Positions 22,919-36,055 of a stretch of 64,000 nucleotides of DNA are shown in pieces. The notes under the pieces are model-generated. The model saw only the letters and a list, made by a program, of their open reading frames with translations, did no database searches and was not told where the DNA came from. The DNA is taken from assembly GCA_963576735.1 (NCBI GenBank), contig OY755170.1, forward strand, positions 23,048,875 through 23,112,874, given 5' to 3'. Position 1 is the first letter of the stretch. Each line of letters begins with the position of its first letter. Made by a program: the position numbers and the translations under genes. Origin of the DNA: Bedellia somnulentella (lineage: Eukaryota; Arthropoda; Insecta; Lepidoptera; Bedelliidae).

Positions 22919-23350
22919 TTAAGGGCGTCCCCGGTAAAATGGGTTGATATTGATTGTTTGGAAATTCTATAAAGTCTGATTTGATGATATTGATATGACA
23001 TGAATATAATATAATGTTCATGGTGTTAAAATTTGATGTTTAACATTTTAAGAATTTGTTGAAAAATATGATGAAAAAAATTTAATTGTAACATGCTTTG
23101 TTTTCATAAAAACCGTATAGGCTCCACTGGCATAACATACATGTCATGTGAACTCATTATGTGTCTATATTCGCGTAGCTTTAAGATCTGTAACTTTGAT
23201 GTTTAAATTTTCATTTAAACATTATAGTTATTGAATAAAACTATATAGACTACATTTATCCGGCGCGCGCGTTTTTTCCGTCCCTGTCACTCTCAGTAAA
23301 TTTGACGTAAGACTGAGCGCAATAGCTGCAAAATGCGGGGAGGCCCTTAA
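22919..23350. mobile_element. piggyBac-type MITE, copy 1
   Basis: 424 bp (22923-23346) flanked by TTAA on both sides. The ends are inverted: GGGCGTCCCCGG and, read backwards, GGGCCTCCCCGC. The exact TTAA target duplication and GGG/CCC ends are the hallmark of piggyBac-type transposition. There is no transposase, so it is a non-autonomous derivative. A sister in the same orientation starts 730 bp downstream. Contains a GCGCGCGCG stretch near 23262. Confidence 0.85.
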
Positions 23351-24079
23351 GATAAAGTACACAAGTGTGTGTTTTAAATATATGGTAACGTGTGTAATTT
23401 TTTTTTTAATTTAAAACTATCTAATGCATATTTGAAAGAATATTAGCTATTAATATTTTATCTGGAGTAGTAGATAATTCCATGATCCGTCCGCGAAATA
23501 TTTGTTAGAACATAGATAATGAGGTCCGAAGTGGAAAGAATGAAAGAGCATATATAAGAAGTGTATTGAATGTAGGGGTAATAATGTTTTCATCCATCTA
23601 CCCTTTAAAGATTCCTCGTCGCAGATTTATATATATTTCATTTGTTTTTATATTAATTACTCTACCGCCTTTTTCAGACTTAATAAAAACGAATATTAAT
23701 TTTAAACATAAACTTTTTTTTTTATAAAAACACATTGTATTTACTTTTATTTAATGTCTACATTGGTCTCTCAGTACTTGTACGAGCGGCATCAGTTCGA
23801 TTAACTTGGGGTTTGTAGACGCTGCACGGCAGCATGTTGACTGTCTGAGGACCGAAGAACTTAGGATTGTTTTAGTAAAACTGCAATATTACACTCGGAT
23901 TCTTATTAACTATTCCTTCTATATTGCCGCGGAAATATTTCTCTTATTCTTACTGCCGTATGCTTATAGCTGAATGTTTGGAATTGTTTTGGAATTGTTG
24001 TTTGTTCTTGTGGCTTACGGTTATCATTCCTAGGGTGGACAGAGACGATCGTAAGTTTTATTTTGTATTTATCGTTACA
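23351..24079. other. Unique spacer between the two MITEs
   Basis: No gene or repeat recognised. Slightly GC-richer around 23770-23870. Confidence 0.4.
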
Positions 24080-24516
24080 TTAAGGGCGTCCCCGGAAAAA
24101 TAGGTTGATATTGATTGTTTGGAAATTCTATAAAGTCTGATTTGATGATATTGATATGACATGAATAAAATATATGTTGGTGATTAGTTCATGGTGTTAA
24201 AATTTGATGTTTAACATTTTAATAATTAGTTGAAAAATATGATGAAAAAAAATGAATTGGAACATGCTTTGTTTTCATAAAAACCGTATACCGTCCACTG
24301 GCATAACATACATGTGAACTCGTTATGTGTCTATATACACGTAGCTTTAAGATCTGTAACTTGGATGTTTAACTTTTCATTTAAACATTATAGTTATTCA
24401 ATAAAACTAAATAAACTACATTTATCCTGCGCGCGCGTTTTTTCCGTCCCTGACACTCTCAGTAAATTTGACGTAAGAGTGAGCGCCATAGCTGCAAAAT
24501 GCAGGGAGGCCCTTAA
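24080..24516. mobile_element. piggyBac-type MITE, copy 2
   Basis: 429 bp (24084-24512) between TTAA copies, collinear with copy 1 from GGGCGTCCCC to CAGGGAGGCCC. Small indels and substitutions, including an extra TTGGTGATTAG-like stretch, separate the two. The 72-codon frame at 24314-24532 lies inside it and is not a gene. Confidence 0.85.
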
Positions 24517-26033
24517 AGTATTTAGGTATTAATAATTGATGTTTGTCGTCAAAACTTTGTAGTATAGACAAGGTTAACTATGATAAGCACATACTGTATA
24601 ATGACCATCTTTAATTGTCTTTCACTTATAATTAAGACTGATTGAAATGTGAAATGACTTATTAATAGCACTACCCTATTTTCAAGGGAGTATCATTTTA
24701 GGCGAATAAGGAAAATGGTGAATGTTTAGAACCTTACTGCAATAAAGCCTTAGGTCCAGGGATCCTTTTCTAACCATCGTTTTTTCTTTGTAATCCAAAA
24801 CTGAAACGGCAGTTTATGATTCAAAGTGTCCTGGTTTCTTCTTTCTGTAATATGAATTTATGTTTGTATGCAGTCAAACCTTGGATTAATATGCCACGAA
24901 CAGCTGATTCTTAGATCTAATGCCAAAACACTAAATTTACATGCCACTGAAGTGTTTTAATAGCAAATAAACCTTTGATAAATATTTTAATATATATAAA
25001 TTATACAGCATTAATAATGTGTACATGCATTAATATTATAATACCTAAAATGGGACTATATTGAGAAAGTCAGAAAACTAAGGACTTACTTAACAGGCCG
25101 ATCATACTTACTAAGCCAGCTTTGTTGAGTAACCTCTTAATCATTTTTGTACAACAAACGAAAAATAAAATTCTGGTCTAGGAATCATCTACACTAAACC
25201 ACCAAATGTCAAAACATAAAAATAAAATCAAAAATATACGAACAACTACGACAAATGCTTAGAAAAACGTATGATAAAACTTATCAGGATCACGGTATAA
25301 TTGTTGTCATTTATATTGTGAGAATGTAAGCCTCTGGACTACTGATATCAGACAAGCAATAGTACAAGGATAGTGATCACCATTTTTTTTCCTCATAGCT
25401 GTATCTATACTGGACATTACTTCGTTAGTGTACACAAAGTATCGATCACACTTAAAAAGTCCAATTCAAGAAGATCTCTTAACTGTACTGGAAAATAAAG
25501 CAGCAAAGCTCTTGTTGAACTGGTAATGTCAAATTAAAAGTCGTGGACTGTACCACCAAATGAGAGTTTTGTTGTTAGATTATGTTAAAGGGGACTCCAT
25601 CCGGTCTTTTAAAACGAATACACACGATGTTCGGTCGCAGAGATTCCACTCGTGATATATCTTGCTTTTATTCAAATAAAGTATATTCCTGCCCGGCTAG
25701 TACGAGCGGTGTTTAAACTAATTATCGCGTGGGATAAAGCAGCCATCTCTTACGCACTTACTTAGTATCGTATACTGCAATCTCATTCTAACCGTTATCG
25801 TGTCGATAAAATAGCGCTCGTGCTTGCTCTTCTGATGTTTAGAATCATGAAACAGGTATTTAAATAAATATAATCTATTTTTACACTTCAGACTCGGTAT
25901 AAGGTTAAGTATCAAATTAGGGGGTATAATAGGAGATAGTAGTTAATTTCCGTATATATTTTATATACAAATAAAATATATGTATGTAAGTTATATAGTA
26001 TAGTATGCCACATCAATATAGACGACTCTAATA
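24517..26033. other. Unique sequence, nothing recognised
   Basis: AT-rich. The 65-codon minus frame at 25718-25915 has no motif. A weak GC patch lies at ~25590-25720. Confidence 0.4.
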
Positions 26034-26118
26034 ATGGTTGTCAGGATCGTACAAAGTAGCAATTGATAGACTCTGCCTACTTTAATAGGAACTAAGGAAC
26101 TAATGACGTTGATATATG
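26034..26118 (+). mobile_element. LINE-B relic
   Basis: GTCAGGATCGTACAAAGTAG..GACTCTGCCTAC..TAGGAACTAA matches the last 80 bp. The GGAACTAA piece is duplicated in place. Confidence 0.65.
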
Positions 26119-27410
26119 AAAGATGCCAATGTTCTTTTTGGTGACCCGATTCAGAATCCGTCTCTTATTATATTAAACAGATGTATTAGTTCGAAAGGAA
26201 TCCTTTGAAAAGCATTAGAACGCTAAACGATTGTCAATAGTTATTTTTTGGTTCAATTAGAACTAAATTTAATGTCATCTTAGTTGGTTTAAGTTGTAAT
26301 AAATTAATTACAATGCACTTGGTTAGCATTGAAATGGTGATTCCTTTAATATGTCAAATAAACACAACAAAAAATTTACGCAACTAACAAGTTCTGAAAG
26401 TTTTGGTAACAATAACAATTTAAAAGAACAGCGAGATCAAAAAACAATATATTCGACGATAAACGAAATTATTTGGTAATTGTGCTAAGGTACATTTCAT
26501 TCAATTTTCGAACTTACTTGAAAAATATAAAAAATCAGTTTCCTCATATTTCTTAAAAATAATGGCTACAAAGTTTATTCGTTCATATTCGTGTGTTACC
26601 AACTTACTAACGGACGTATCTTCTGAATCTGTTTCGATGCATTTGTCGTTTAAACACCAACCTATAATAAATCAGAAGGGATTCTTTAAATTTATAAACG
26701 GAACAAATCCGTGTATCTGAGAATAAGAAATGAAACTTGGCGGTCTAAAGATAAAGCTTGAAATCGCTTGCGCGTTCATGGCAACTTCCCACCTGTAAAA
26801 TCCCGCTTATTTAAGCCTATCTCAAGTCCACTACGGACACTCTTCATTCAATACTTAAAAGATTCTTATCGAACGTCTTTAAATAGATTAGTAGATTAAT
26901 GATGTCTGTAGTAATTAATAATGGATGGTGAATTTTATAACAACAATAAAATGTGGGTTCGGCCGTTGTCGTAAAATTACCTTGCAGTTTCATGTTTTGT
27001 CGAGGTCGAGATCTTTAGTTTTATGGTCCGTCAATGTGGTCCTCATACCTTCAATACTTTAATTACCGACGCCAATTACCCCTTTCAGCTTTTATTGTGT
27101 TTTATATTGTACAATACGATTGTCGTTTTATATGTACTGATAACACGAGACGGCGACTTTTGTTTCTCTAATTGTTAACTTTAGTTATTTTGTGTTCGTC
27201 CTTGTGTAATATTTCCACTAATTAGAATTCTTTAAAATTACTTTGGTTATACTTTATTGCACCTAAAAAAAACGTTTTAACCATTTTGGCAATATTTTTC
27301 CAATGTGTAAAAAGTATTAGATTAAAGGGTTAAACGCCATGCGGAATGGTAATAAATAACAAATAAAAAAAAAGATTATTTAAACGTAATCTCAGTAGAC
27401 TTTTAATCAC
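26119..27410. other. Unique sequence
   Basis: No repeat recognised. Moderately GC-richer patch at ~26745-26850 and ~26950-27080, of unknown meaning. Confidence 0.4.
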
Positions 27411-27530
27411 TTGGTGATTCAAGCCTGCAATATCCTTCCAGACTGGGTTAAATCTTACAAATTAAATTTGAGACCTCCGTACTTCGAGCGGTTGGAAACC
27501 AAGCGCTTAACCGCGAGACCACGGAGGCAG
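27411..27530 (-). mobile_element. SINE-G head, tRNA-derived
   Basis: On the minus strand GCCTCCGTGGTCTCGCGGTT reads like a tRNA 5' half with an A box (TGGTCTCGCGG). A decayed T-arm region follows, then body sequence that matches the 46255-46497 copy (ACCCAGTCTGGAAGGATATT type). It is truncated, and the overlapping ~80-codon frames are not genes. Confidence 0.6.
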
Positions 27531-29177
27531 TCGCTGTTTATGTTATTAAAACTAATTGTCTTATTGAGTTTGATAAATATCCAATATTGTTTTCCCGAAG
27601 CATTAAAAACGTTTAGAAAATTTAATTTAAGAATGTTAAAACTCAAAATGGTTTTGTAAAAGCAAAATTTTTATCGAATTTGCATATTAAATTATAAATT
27701 AACATCTCGTTATATTCAAAATAGTTTTAAAAGTCACAAATCACTCGAACTTAACTGCTTACAAACAATATAAAGTGCAACTAGTAAAAAATATGTTAAG
27801 CAGTTTGTAGTTTTTTGCGTTAACAGCAACAGTCAAGACTAATGTGTGTTTCCTTTATCTCATTATCAATTTAATTGAAGTCCACTCAAGAACCATTGAG
27901 ACTGATCTAATCAAACAAGTCAGTAAAAAACGGTCCGAACACAGCTCCAAGCATATCCTTAAAAAAGTGAGGCTTGTTTTTTAACAAAAAAAATCCCTAA
28001 TTGATGCGTCGTCTTTGTTTAGCTTAATTCTAACATGCTTTTCCCATTAAAGTGACCAGGATTCGAGCCCGTGTAACAGATAACGTCGACTCTTTTACTC
28101 TTAACATATTATAATATTATCTCATTCACAGGTCGGCCTGTACCCTCCACATTTGTAACCCTCGTTTAAGTGACGCTCGCTCGGCTGTACGTCTCAACTC
28201 AGTCACCGCACATGAAAACAAATAAGTGAATCACGTACTTTCTCGGCTCTGTCGCGTTTTTACATTGTTACCGGGTCCCCGGGGCGTTTATGTCGCGTAC
28301 TGAGAATCGATATATTTGCTCTAAGTGCTTAAGTGCTTTGCGGGGATAGCGTTTCGTCGATGAATAAGCGATGCACTGTTTATTTGCATGCATTAAACAT
28401 CCACTCACTCGGTACTCTTTTGCTTTGCATGAGCTTAAAGAGTACTCAATTAATCGTTTATTTCTTATAGTTAATGTATTGATTGATTGTTAATTACTGT
28501 TTCAGTAATCGTCTGGTCGGTTGGTTGAATTAACAATGAGTTATGTTTAATTTGAGTGTTAACGTTGGTGAAAGCGAGGTTCGGGTTTTGAAGACATCTC
28601 GGCACCTTTGTGAGTTTTATGGATAATCTTAGTTTCTCATGTATTAACATGCGGAGTAATGTCCACTGCTTTTGATACCTTAAATCCCCTATTTATATGT
28701 TTATCTTGAAAAATTAAAATGGTCACGTTTCGTAGTTGGTTGTTTTTCTCGTATTCGTTTTTGATTAAAACTGAGAATGAGGTTGAGTGCTGTCGCATCC
28801 GACACCCACTCGTTTAGTTTATCGCAGCTCTTGGACAATACTCGATAATTTTATTACAGAAGTTTTGTCAAATTACTTGTGTCGTTAAATTAAATTAAAC
28901 GATACTGGACCCATACTGATATGAAAAACTAATTGAGAAGTGACTCCATTTTATTAAAACTTGAACTTGACATCGGTCTGTGATATTTTCGTTTCAATAT
29001 TAACTTGCTTTGTGCGAGGAACTTGAAAGATTATACTGTCAACGGTTTTTGAATGAATCTTTTCATCAATCATACTAAGATTTTATCACACACTAATTTA
29101 ATGGCTGAGTTTTTATACGGAAATTGAATTGAATAATACTCTAACAGTTAAATCACTGCCATATAATTTATCTTTCA
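27531..29177. other. Unique sequence with GC-rich island ~28130-28330
   Basis: The island contains ACCGGGTCCCCGGGGCGT and several CpG-rich words in otherwise AT-rich DNA. No repeat match and no convincing ORF. It is a candidate regulatory element. Confidence 0.35.
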
Positions 29178-29250
29178 TTTATCTTTTATTTATTAGTAAT
29201 AATCCCCACATGAGGTTTTCATGTCAAAAACATTCAAATTAGGATTTTTT
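29178..29250 (-). mobile_element. Leader fragment of the tRNA-bearing composite element
   Basis: The minus strand reads TTTGACATGAAAACCTCATG, GGGGATTATTACTAATAAAT, the same leader as at 10296 and 37436. The tRNA-like part is absent. Confidence 0.65.
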
Positions 29251-30291
29251 AAGTGTAATATATTTAAACAAAAAAAGGGATAAGAACAACAAGAATGAAA
29301 TAATTTTGAGAAACATAACCATATACTAACGCTAACAAAGCTTCTACATAACTTAAGGCATTGCTTTTAATATAACTACATCGACAAATATCATTACTAC
29401 CATAGTGGAAATGTGAAATAAATAAGTTTTCAATCTATATATCTAGATTACCTAGTGATAAGCACAAAAATTAAAGTAACAGTCGCCTTTATGTTTAAGT
29501 AAATAAACTATAGTATGTATGATTAAATATACTTATAAAATATAACGATGTTAGGTATTGTTAAGTGTGAGAAAGGGACAAAACACTGACGATGGGGCCA
29601 AAGGCTTCGAACCCCTGTTTCAGGAATGACATTGTAAACAAAAGTATCATATAAGTTTATTAATTACACGGCCCCTCTGGCACAAGCCTCCATGAATATT
29701 AATTACAGAATGCCGAAAAGCTTTAGAACGCTCAAGAAGGGAAACTTTTACAAAGAGCTTTTATTATTTAAGAAGTACCTACTGGATTTTGAAAGGAATT
29801 ATGAGTTTCCGTCTTGTCTCGCGTAAAACATTCTTTATTGTGTATTTTTAAGGTTTAAATTTGGTCTGTGATCTTTGGAGTTATTTTATCATTACACGAT
29901 AAGAAAGTGGCGGAAGAAAGTCAATAGAGTGCTGGAGGGTAGGCTTTTATATAGAGTTTTGCGACGTGCGTCTTGACGCGACGAAGGCTCCGTTCGCGGC
30001 CATTACGAACAAATAACGAAGCGGTAACGCGACCGAGCCAATTCAAATTATGGGACGTTTTCCTTCAAAATAAGCGTTATGTATGTGCCTTTTCACATTT
30101 AATCGCTCTATTCATTTCTCTTATCCACTGAATTATATTATCTTTATTGTTCGTAACCATCAAATGAATTGGAATTATACATACGTACTTGTAATCTTTT
30201 TACTATACTTACTTTGGAATCAAGAGACAAATAAGTGTCCTGCAATTATTTAGAAATAATTACAGAATTAATTAAAACATATAAACTTTGA
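29251..30291. other. Unique sequence with GC-rich island ~29940-30070
   Basis: The island has CpG-rich words (GCGACGTGCGTCTTGACGCG, CGGTAACGCGACCGAGCC) right after a TTTTATATAG. This could be a promoter or enhancer, but no transcript evidence can be read here. Confidence 0.3.
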
Positions 30292-30456
30292 ACATACATA
30301 CATACATATACTCACGGCTATAAATCCCTAAAAGGGGTAGCCAGAGCTGAGAAATTAGAAATTCGCCCAATATTCCCTTAAAAAGCCCTAAGTCCGTTAG
30401 TCGCCTCTTACGTACACCGGTAGAAATTGGGTAGTGCTATTCTAAGCCGACACAGC
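30292..30456 (-). mobile_element. SINE-A with internal deletion
   Basis: Tail and 3' end are intact on the plus strand (TACATACATATACTCACGGC, AAAGGGGTAGCCAGAGC). About 100 bp is missing between GAAATTC and GCCCAA. The head is shortened (TTCTAAGCCGACACAGC). Confidence 0.8.
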
Positions 30457-32128
30457 TAAAACTTTGAAAGAAGTACAAAATCATACAAACATAATAAAAC
30501 TGCCTAACCAGAATACATAATGTTTTCGTAGTTTTTAGATTTCAACGACTTCAATAGCAACGCGCTCGTTACCAAACGGAAATGTAGCCATATTTCCTAT
30601 TTGAAACAGGCTGTACATTTTGACGTTACAATGAGAAACATTTTTATAATGGACAACATGTAGCCCGCAGCTCTCCCTATAAAACATTTTCAAAATCGCA
30701 AGAGTCACTTGAATAATGCTCGAAGTCTATTGAATGACTCAAAGAGATGTTGGAATCAAATTGACCTCAGGGTGACTTTTGTGCGGATATTTTGTACAAT
30801 TTTTACTAATGTTTTGAGTTTTGACTGTCTGAGTGAGAATTTTACTGTAATATTGTCTGGTTTTATAAAGTTTAAGTTGAGGCTATCATCAATTAATGGT
30901 TTTGAAATTAAGGCTTTGGCAAAACTGCTCCACAGTTTAAACTATTTAGGGTCAAAATATTTAAATAAATTTAAATAATATAAAAAAATCTCTAAACTCA
31001 TTTAAAACACTACAAAATATTTTTTTATGATGTTTATATAATTTATTTATGGCATGAATAGTAATTGTGATTTCTGTTCGGTTTACGAAACGTTAGTAGT
31101 GTTTGACTTTTTCACTGTCAGGGAAATCAATACTAATTATTGAACTGATTTTATTATTGATCTGATCAAACATAGGTTAATCTTTAGAAAATATATTGTA
31201 ACTTTTTTTCCTCAACTCTTCTAAATTCAGAGTGATCATAAAAATAATTGAAATAGATATTTTTTTAATAAGCAAAAGTGTGATTTATCAAATAATACAT
31301 TTAATACTTAACTATGGCCCAGAACTAAACTATAAAAAAATCACGAATAATTTTCCAACAACAGATTTGACGCAATGGTAGCGTATAGTTCATAGCGAAA
31401 AGTACAAAGGAATAATTATGACAATTGAGAGAAAATCTCTATATTCTCTGAACAATTAAAAAATATTTTTTATCTCAAAGAGCAGAAAATTATTAGAAAC
31501 TAAAGGTATTATTTAAAAGTTCATTTTGTTCGTCAGAGTAATTATTTAATAAATTAGTTGTATCTCCGTTACTTGGAGACAACAAGGAATTAACTAGTTA
31601 ACTAATATCTACACGGTCGGGCACACCTCCTGCCGTGGTATTTATGACTAACCCTACTTTAGGCACAGTCTGGCACAATACTAGTTTGTAAACTGTACCA
31701 AATCGAGTAGCTTCTATTCGTCGTACCTTATTTGTTAGTTCGAGTGGTAATTTACTTTGTGTCCGTGTTATTTGAACTATAACTTTTTTAAATATACATT
31801 ATTGACAATAGGTATCTCTGACGTACATCTATGACTAGTATGACTAGTACATCTGACAATTGATTTACAAAACCCTTATTTAGTGATGGAAATAATGACT
31901 TAAAGCGAATTACGAGTTTCTACCTTTGGTAATCAAAAGTTTGGTCAGTTCTTTTCCGACGTAAAGATTTACGATATATTGCAAATAAATAATATATAAT
32001 GTAACAAGTATTTAGCATCATTGGAAAAAACAATATATGCATCATATGGTCGATGGTTCGATATTGTGAAAATCGTTATCAACTAGGGTAACTTCTCCGA
32101 CCGTGTTAGTATGAATAAAAAGCTAGAA
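30457..32128. other. AT-rich unique sequence
   Basis: The 89-codon plus frame at 30709-30978 has no recognised domain. Nothing else found. Confidence 0.4.
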
Positions 32129-32400
32129 TATAAGATATACATACATACATACATATACTCATGGCTATAAATCCCTAGAAGGGGTAGCCAGAGCTAAGGA
32201 ATTAGAAATCCCTCATCCACTTTTGGAAGTTGCGTGGGGAAAAGGTGGTAAAAATAAAGGTTGTTGGTGATGGGTCTCCAACCGCATCGCCCAAAAATCC
32301 CTTAAAATGCCCCAATACCGTTAGTCGCCTCTTACGTATACCCACCGGAAGACATGGGGTAGTGCTATTCTAAGCCGACACTACACAGCTTATAAGATAT
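32129..32400 (-). mobile_element. SINE-A, full-length, young, clean target duplication
   Basis: The element 32139-32390 lies between exact TATAAGATAT copies (32129-32138, 32391-32400). In sense orientation it starts AGCTGTGTAGTGTCGGCTTAG, passes GCGATGCGGTTGGAGACCC (loosely B-box-like) and ends TAGCCATGAGTATATGTATG plus tail. The 10-bp duplication and tail show retroposition. This copy defines the element ends best. Confidence 0.92.
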
Positions 32401-32717
32401 CTATAAATATATTAAGTATTCATATTGCTACCTTACTATCCAGAGATTGCCTGGAAGAGATCGCTTTCAGTGATTGATAAGACCGCCAGTAAGATACATC
32501 AATTCAAGAATTCTATTTCAGTAACATGTTTGAATTGTGTTTTGCAATAAAGAGTTTTTTATTCTATTATTTTCATTGTGAAGACCTGTTGATGTTAAAA
32601 CAAGACTAGTTATTTATGAGCATAATAATAACGGTACCATTAAATTTTTCTTGCAAAAGATTGAAAAATACATTCATACAAAAAAAATACTTTTTAATTT
32701 TACGTAAATAATTACAT
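32401..32717. other. AT-rich unique sequence
   Basis: Nothing recognised. Confidence 0.4.
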
Positions 32718-32880
32718 AATACGCACGCCATTAAGTTTCATTTGCGTAGGTAGTAACTATAGATTGATATTTTGTACGATTCTGGTTAACCTTTCAAGCT
32801 TTGTCTAAATATACAAATGGCCTTTTATTCTTCTCTTTTTAGAAATCGCTTTTATCTCACTAGAAGATGTCTAGTACCTT
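32718..32880 (-). mobile_element. LINE-B relic
   Basis: ACGCACGCCATTAAG, GCGTAGGTAG, TTTGTACGATTCTGG and CCTTTTATTCTTCTC follow the LINE-B antisense order with heavy divergence. Confidence 0.55.
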
Positions 32881-35675
32881 AAATTCGCCATTATCAATTT
32901 GATACGACGACTACTCAGCACAGATCCTATCCCATACATACATACATGTATGGTTGGGTGCTTACATTTTCGAATATGTGAATTTATTGCTATATTTAAA
33001 TCTGAACTGGATATCTACTTGAAGCTTTTTTACAAATTCAGTTTTAGTGCTTTCTCAACAATCTTTATCGGTATCAAAATTAAAGATAAATCCAATTGAG
33101 CAGATGAGCAATTACTTCAAAATCGAATATTGAACATCACTTACAAGAGATGGTAATTTGCAATTCAAAACCGACTCGCGATGCGGCCATTGCTGGGCAA
33201 ATAATCTTACTACCCATTAAGTTTATCCTCATAAAATCTAACAATTTGGACTCATACAATATAACCCATTATACACAGAATCCGTTAATTGAATGACCAA
33301 AAAATGTATTTAGTCATTATTGTAACGGGAAAACGTATCCCCTCGGCTTATGAAGTCATTAGTCGTTGAACATTTCCATTATTAGTTTGTATGTATTTGT
33401 TTTCATAACTCACTCTTATGTGGCCCTCTTTGTTGGCTGCCCTTTGCTGCCCGGATTCGCATAATCATTGTGGGAAAATAATATTTTGACTAGTCAATTC
33501 TCTTTTTAATTTATTGATATACTTAGTTTTTATGACGAAAGCATCTGCCTTTTATTGTATATTGTAGTGTGTCGAGTGAATGTTCTATTGGTGACTCGGA
33601 AACCCCGGTTACAGGCACCATTTGTTAAACTTCCGATGTGCTTTTATCGACGCCATTGTTAAAATTGAGTATATAACATAATCGCATTAAGGGTAAAAAA
33701 GACGCAATATTTCAGTCTCGATTTTAGTTACTACATCGCGGACCGTTTAACTACTTTTTTATGTGTTCGACATTATAATTAGCTGCACTAATTAACACAC
33801 AATACCACAAAATACGTCGTAAAATTATGTAGAAATCGACGTTTGTTACTAGAACGGAATTTTTTGAATAGAACCATTTTATGCTCTGTACAAGTTCGCT
33901 GTAGAAAGGATCTGAAAGCTGCGTCTCGAAATTCATAACTTCTAATTAACTGGAATGCTAACACAATTAAAGGCTTTATAGTCGTATCAAATTTTCCGAA
34001 ACGGACCGTTCACCGTCATAAAATGTGAGAATGATTACAAATTTTATAAAACAAAGCTATGTAGCGTCGAATTTAGTGCGTGTAGCAGATGGTAGCACGG
34101 TTTAAAGGAAGCTTTAGTGCTCGTTACTGCTCGTTCCCGCAGCAGCTAACTTTGCCGCGCTCGTGTTAATTTGTCGCGAGACGAAGGAAACAGATGTCGC
34201 GTGTAGCTCTATCGCCGGCTCTTTACTAATACAGCGCCGTGTTACCTACCTACTACTACCGACCACTATGTAGGGTACTCTAATTTGCTCCTCCTTTTTT
34301 GTCAAATTGTACGGTTTCATGTATATTTTAGTAGTTATGTGTGCCTGGCAGCTGATGGCTGCTCTAGTAGAGCATGAGTTAGTTAGCTAAGCTATATCAG
34401 ATATAGACAGGAAAAGAGTACTAACTAGTGACCAAGCGGGAGGTTTATGTCATAGAGTGCCGCGATCGCGACTCTCTGGAGGCCTTTGCCAGTGCAAGGT
34501 GTTTTACTCCTACGCAGTACAGGCTGTTGAATTGTGGAATGATATACTTAGTTTAAAAGTAATTAATTGTTTGTCATTGCCATTTTGTAAAAAAATCATA
34601 CCAATATACGTTGTTAAAAAGCTCTGTTTGTAAGAAACAAAATAATAAAAATTGTCTTTAAACGAATTATATCTCAATTCTGCACTTTTGATATATCAGT
34701 TTCAAAGTTTACAATTATCGATATTATATATTAGTTGCAACTACGAATGATACGATAGCATAAAATGTCTTAGGTGCTGCATGACCATCAATTTTGTAAG
34801 TTAAAGGCTTACGAGGTAGTGTTCGGTCAGTACCGATTTTCTCTCGCCATGTCTTGCCATAGCAATATTGCTTTTATAATTTTGTTGGTAATTTTGAACT
34901 CTTTTTTAACATAATTGCTCTTTTACTGTACTTATAAGTATTTTAATACGTTTTCAGTTTGTGAATTATCTTTGTGAATTTCATGTCTTTCTTATAGAAA
35001 ACCATTAGAGGTACTAAAAAAAGCGAATAAATATTTTGGTATTGTGTTGTTGATTATCTTTTTACATTCACACAATCATCAACTTACCTCATTAGTAATT
35101 TTCAGGCCAGGACGGCTGATATCCATTTGTCGTATGTTATTTAAACTAAGACCAACTCTAATGCACAGGCACTCTAAACAAACCTTTCCCATAATAAAAA
35201 TCTAAAATAAACATTGAAAATTAAAACAAAATGCACTACAAAAATGATCACTACAAAAAGTCTCCGCGTAACGTTGAGATAAAAAGATTTATTCTCGTTA
35301 AGGCGGAGTTGTTCGTCTTCATAAACTGTGACGTTTCATTTCTGTCTAGGCAGGCTGACAAGTGCTAACCCTCCCACCTTCTCCCTTGAAAACAAACCCT
35401 CGCTGAAGGGCTCCCCTTGTTAGCTATGCATAAAATCTTGTCTTATTACTTCCAAGTTTGGTATTATATTTAACGAGACGAAGCGAAGCTGCCAAGTTAT
35501 TTTGTTAATAAATTTTCTGTTTTATACAAAATCTTATTTGTTAGTATTTTAAAGGTAATGTTGTGGTTGTAATTTAGAAAGCATCATTTATCAGATTCCT
35601 ATTGGAAATACAGTTCATTTTCAACAAGTTTATTTAAGTAGCAATCATAACGGGAGTTTAGTTTTGTATTACAGG
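32881..35675. other. Long repeat-free stretch with GC islands at ~33400-33480 and ~34060-34260
   Basis: No transposon copy recognised over 2.8 kb. The island at 34060-34260 has CpG-rich words and GCAGCAGCTAACTTTGCCGC. At 34343-34376 CAGCTGATGGCTG and GCTCTAGTAGAGC form small self-complementary words. It may be regulatory or an untranslated exon. A second mild GC rise is at 35330-35420. Confidence 0.3.
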
Positions 35676-35835
35676 CCCTATTTTTGGGCGATGCGGTTGG
35701 AGACCCATCACCAACAACCTTTATTTTACCATCTTTTCCCCACGCAACTTCCAAAAGTGGCTGAGGAATTTTTAATTCCTTAGCTCTGGCTACCCCTTCT
35801 AGGGAGTTTTAGCCGTGAGTATATGTATATGTATA
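35676..35835 (+). mobile_element. SINE-A, 5'-truncated
   Basis: It begins at TTTTGGGCGATGCGGTTGGA and runs cleanly to AGCCGTGAGTATATGTATAT. The head is missing. Confidence 0.85.
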
Positions 35836-35899
35836 AAGACTATTCATGGAAAACATCATTAAAATAACAAGATTTATGAAAGACACATTTAGATCTTAT

Positions 35900-36055
35900 T
35901 AATGGCGTAAGTATATATACATTTATGTATATATATTTGAATACACTGATGAATGCGAATGGAGTGCAAGAGGTTTGCCGGGATCGCAGTGTGGTCGTTC
36001 AATTGTCTTTGCCTACCCCAATTAGAGCTAAATATTTAAAGTAAGTATATATTTT
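35900..36055 (+). mobile_element. LINE-B relics, two adjacent 3' ends
   Basis: A short 3' end (AATGGCGTAAGTATATATAC) is followed by a second diverged end (TGATGAATGCGAATGGAG, GAGGTTTGCCGGGATCGCAG, TTTGCCTACCCCAATTAGAG). Confidence 0.55.

Noticed and set aside
24314..24532. 72-codon ORF
   Set aside because: Inside the second piggyBac-type MITE and not shared as an open frame with the first copy's context.
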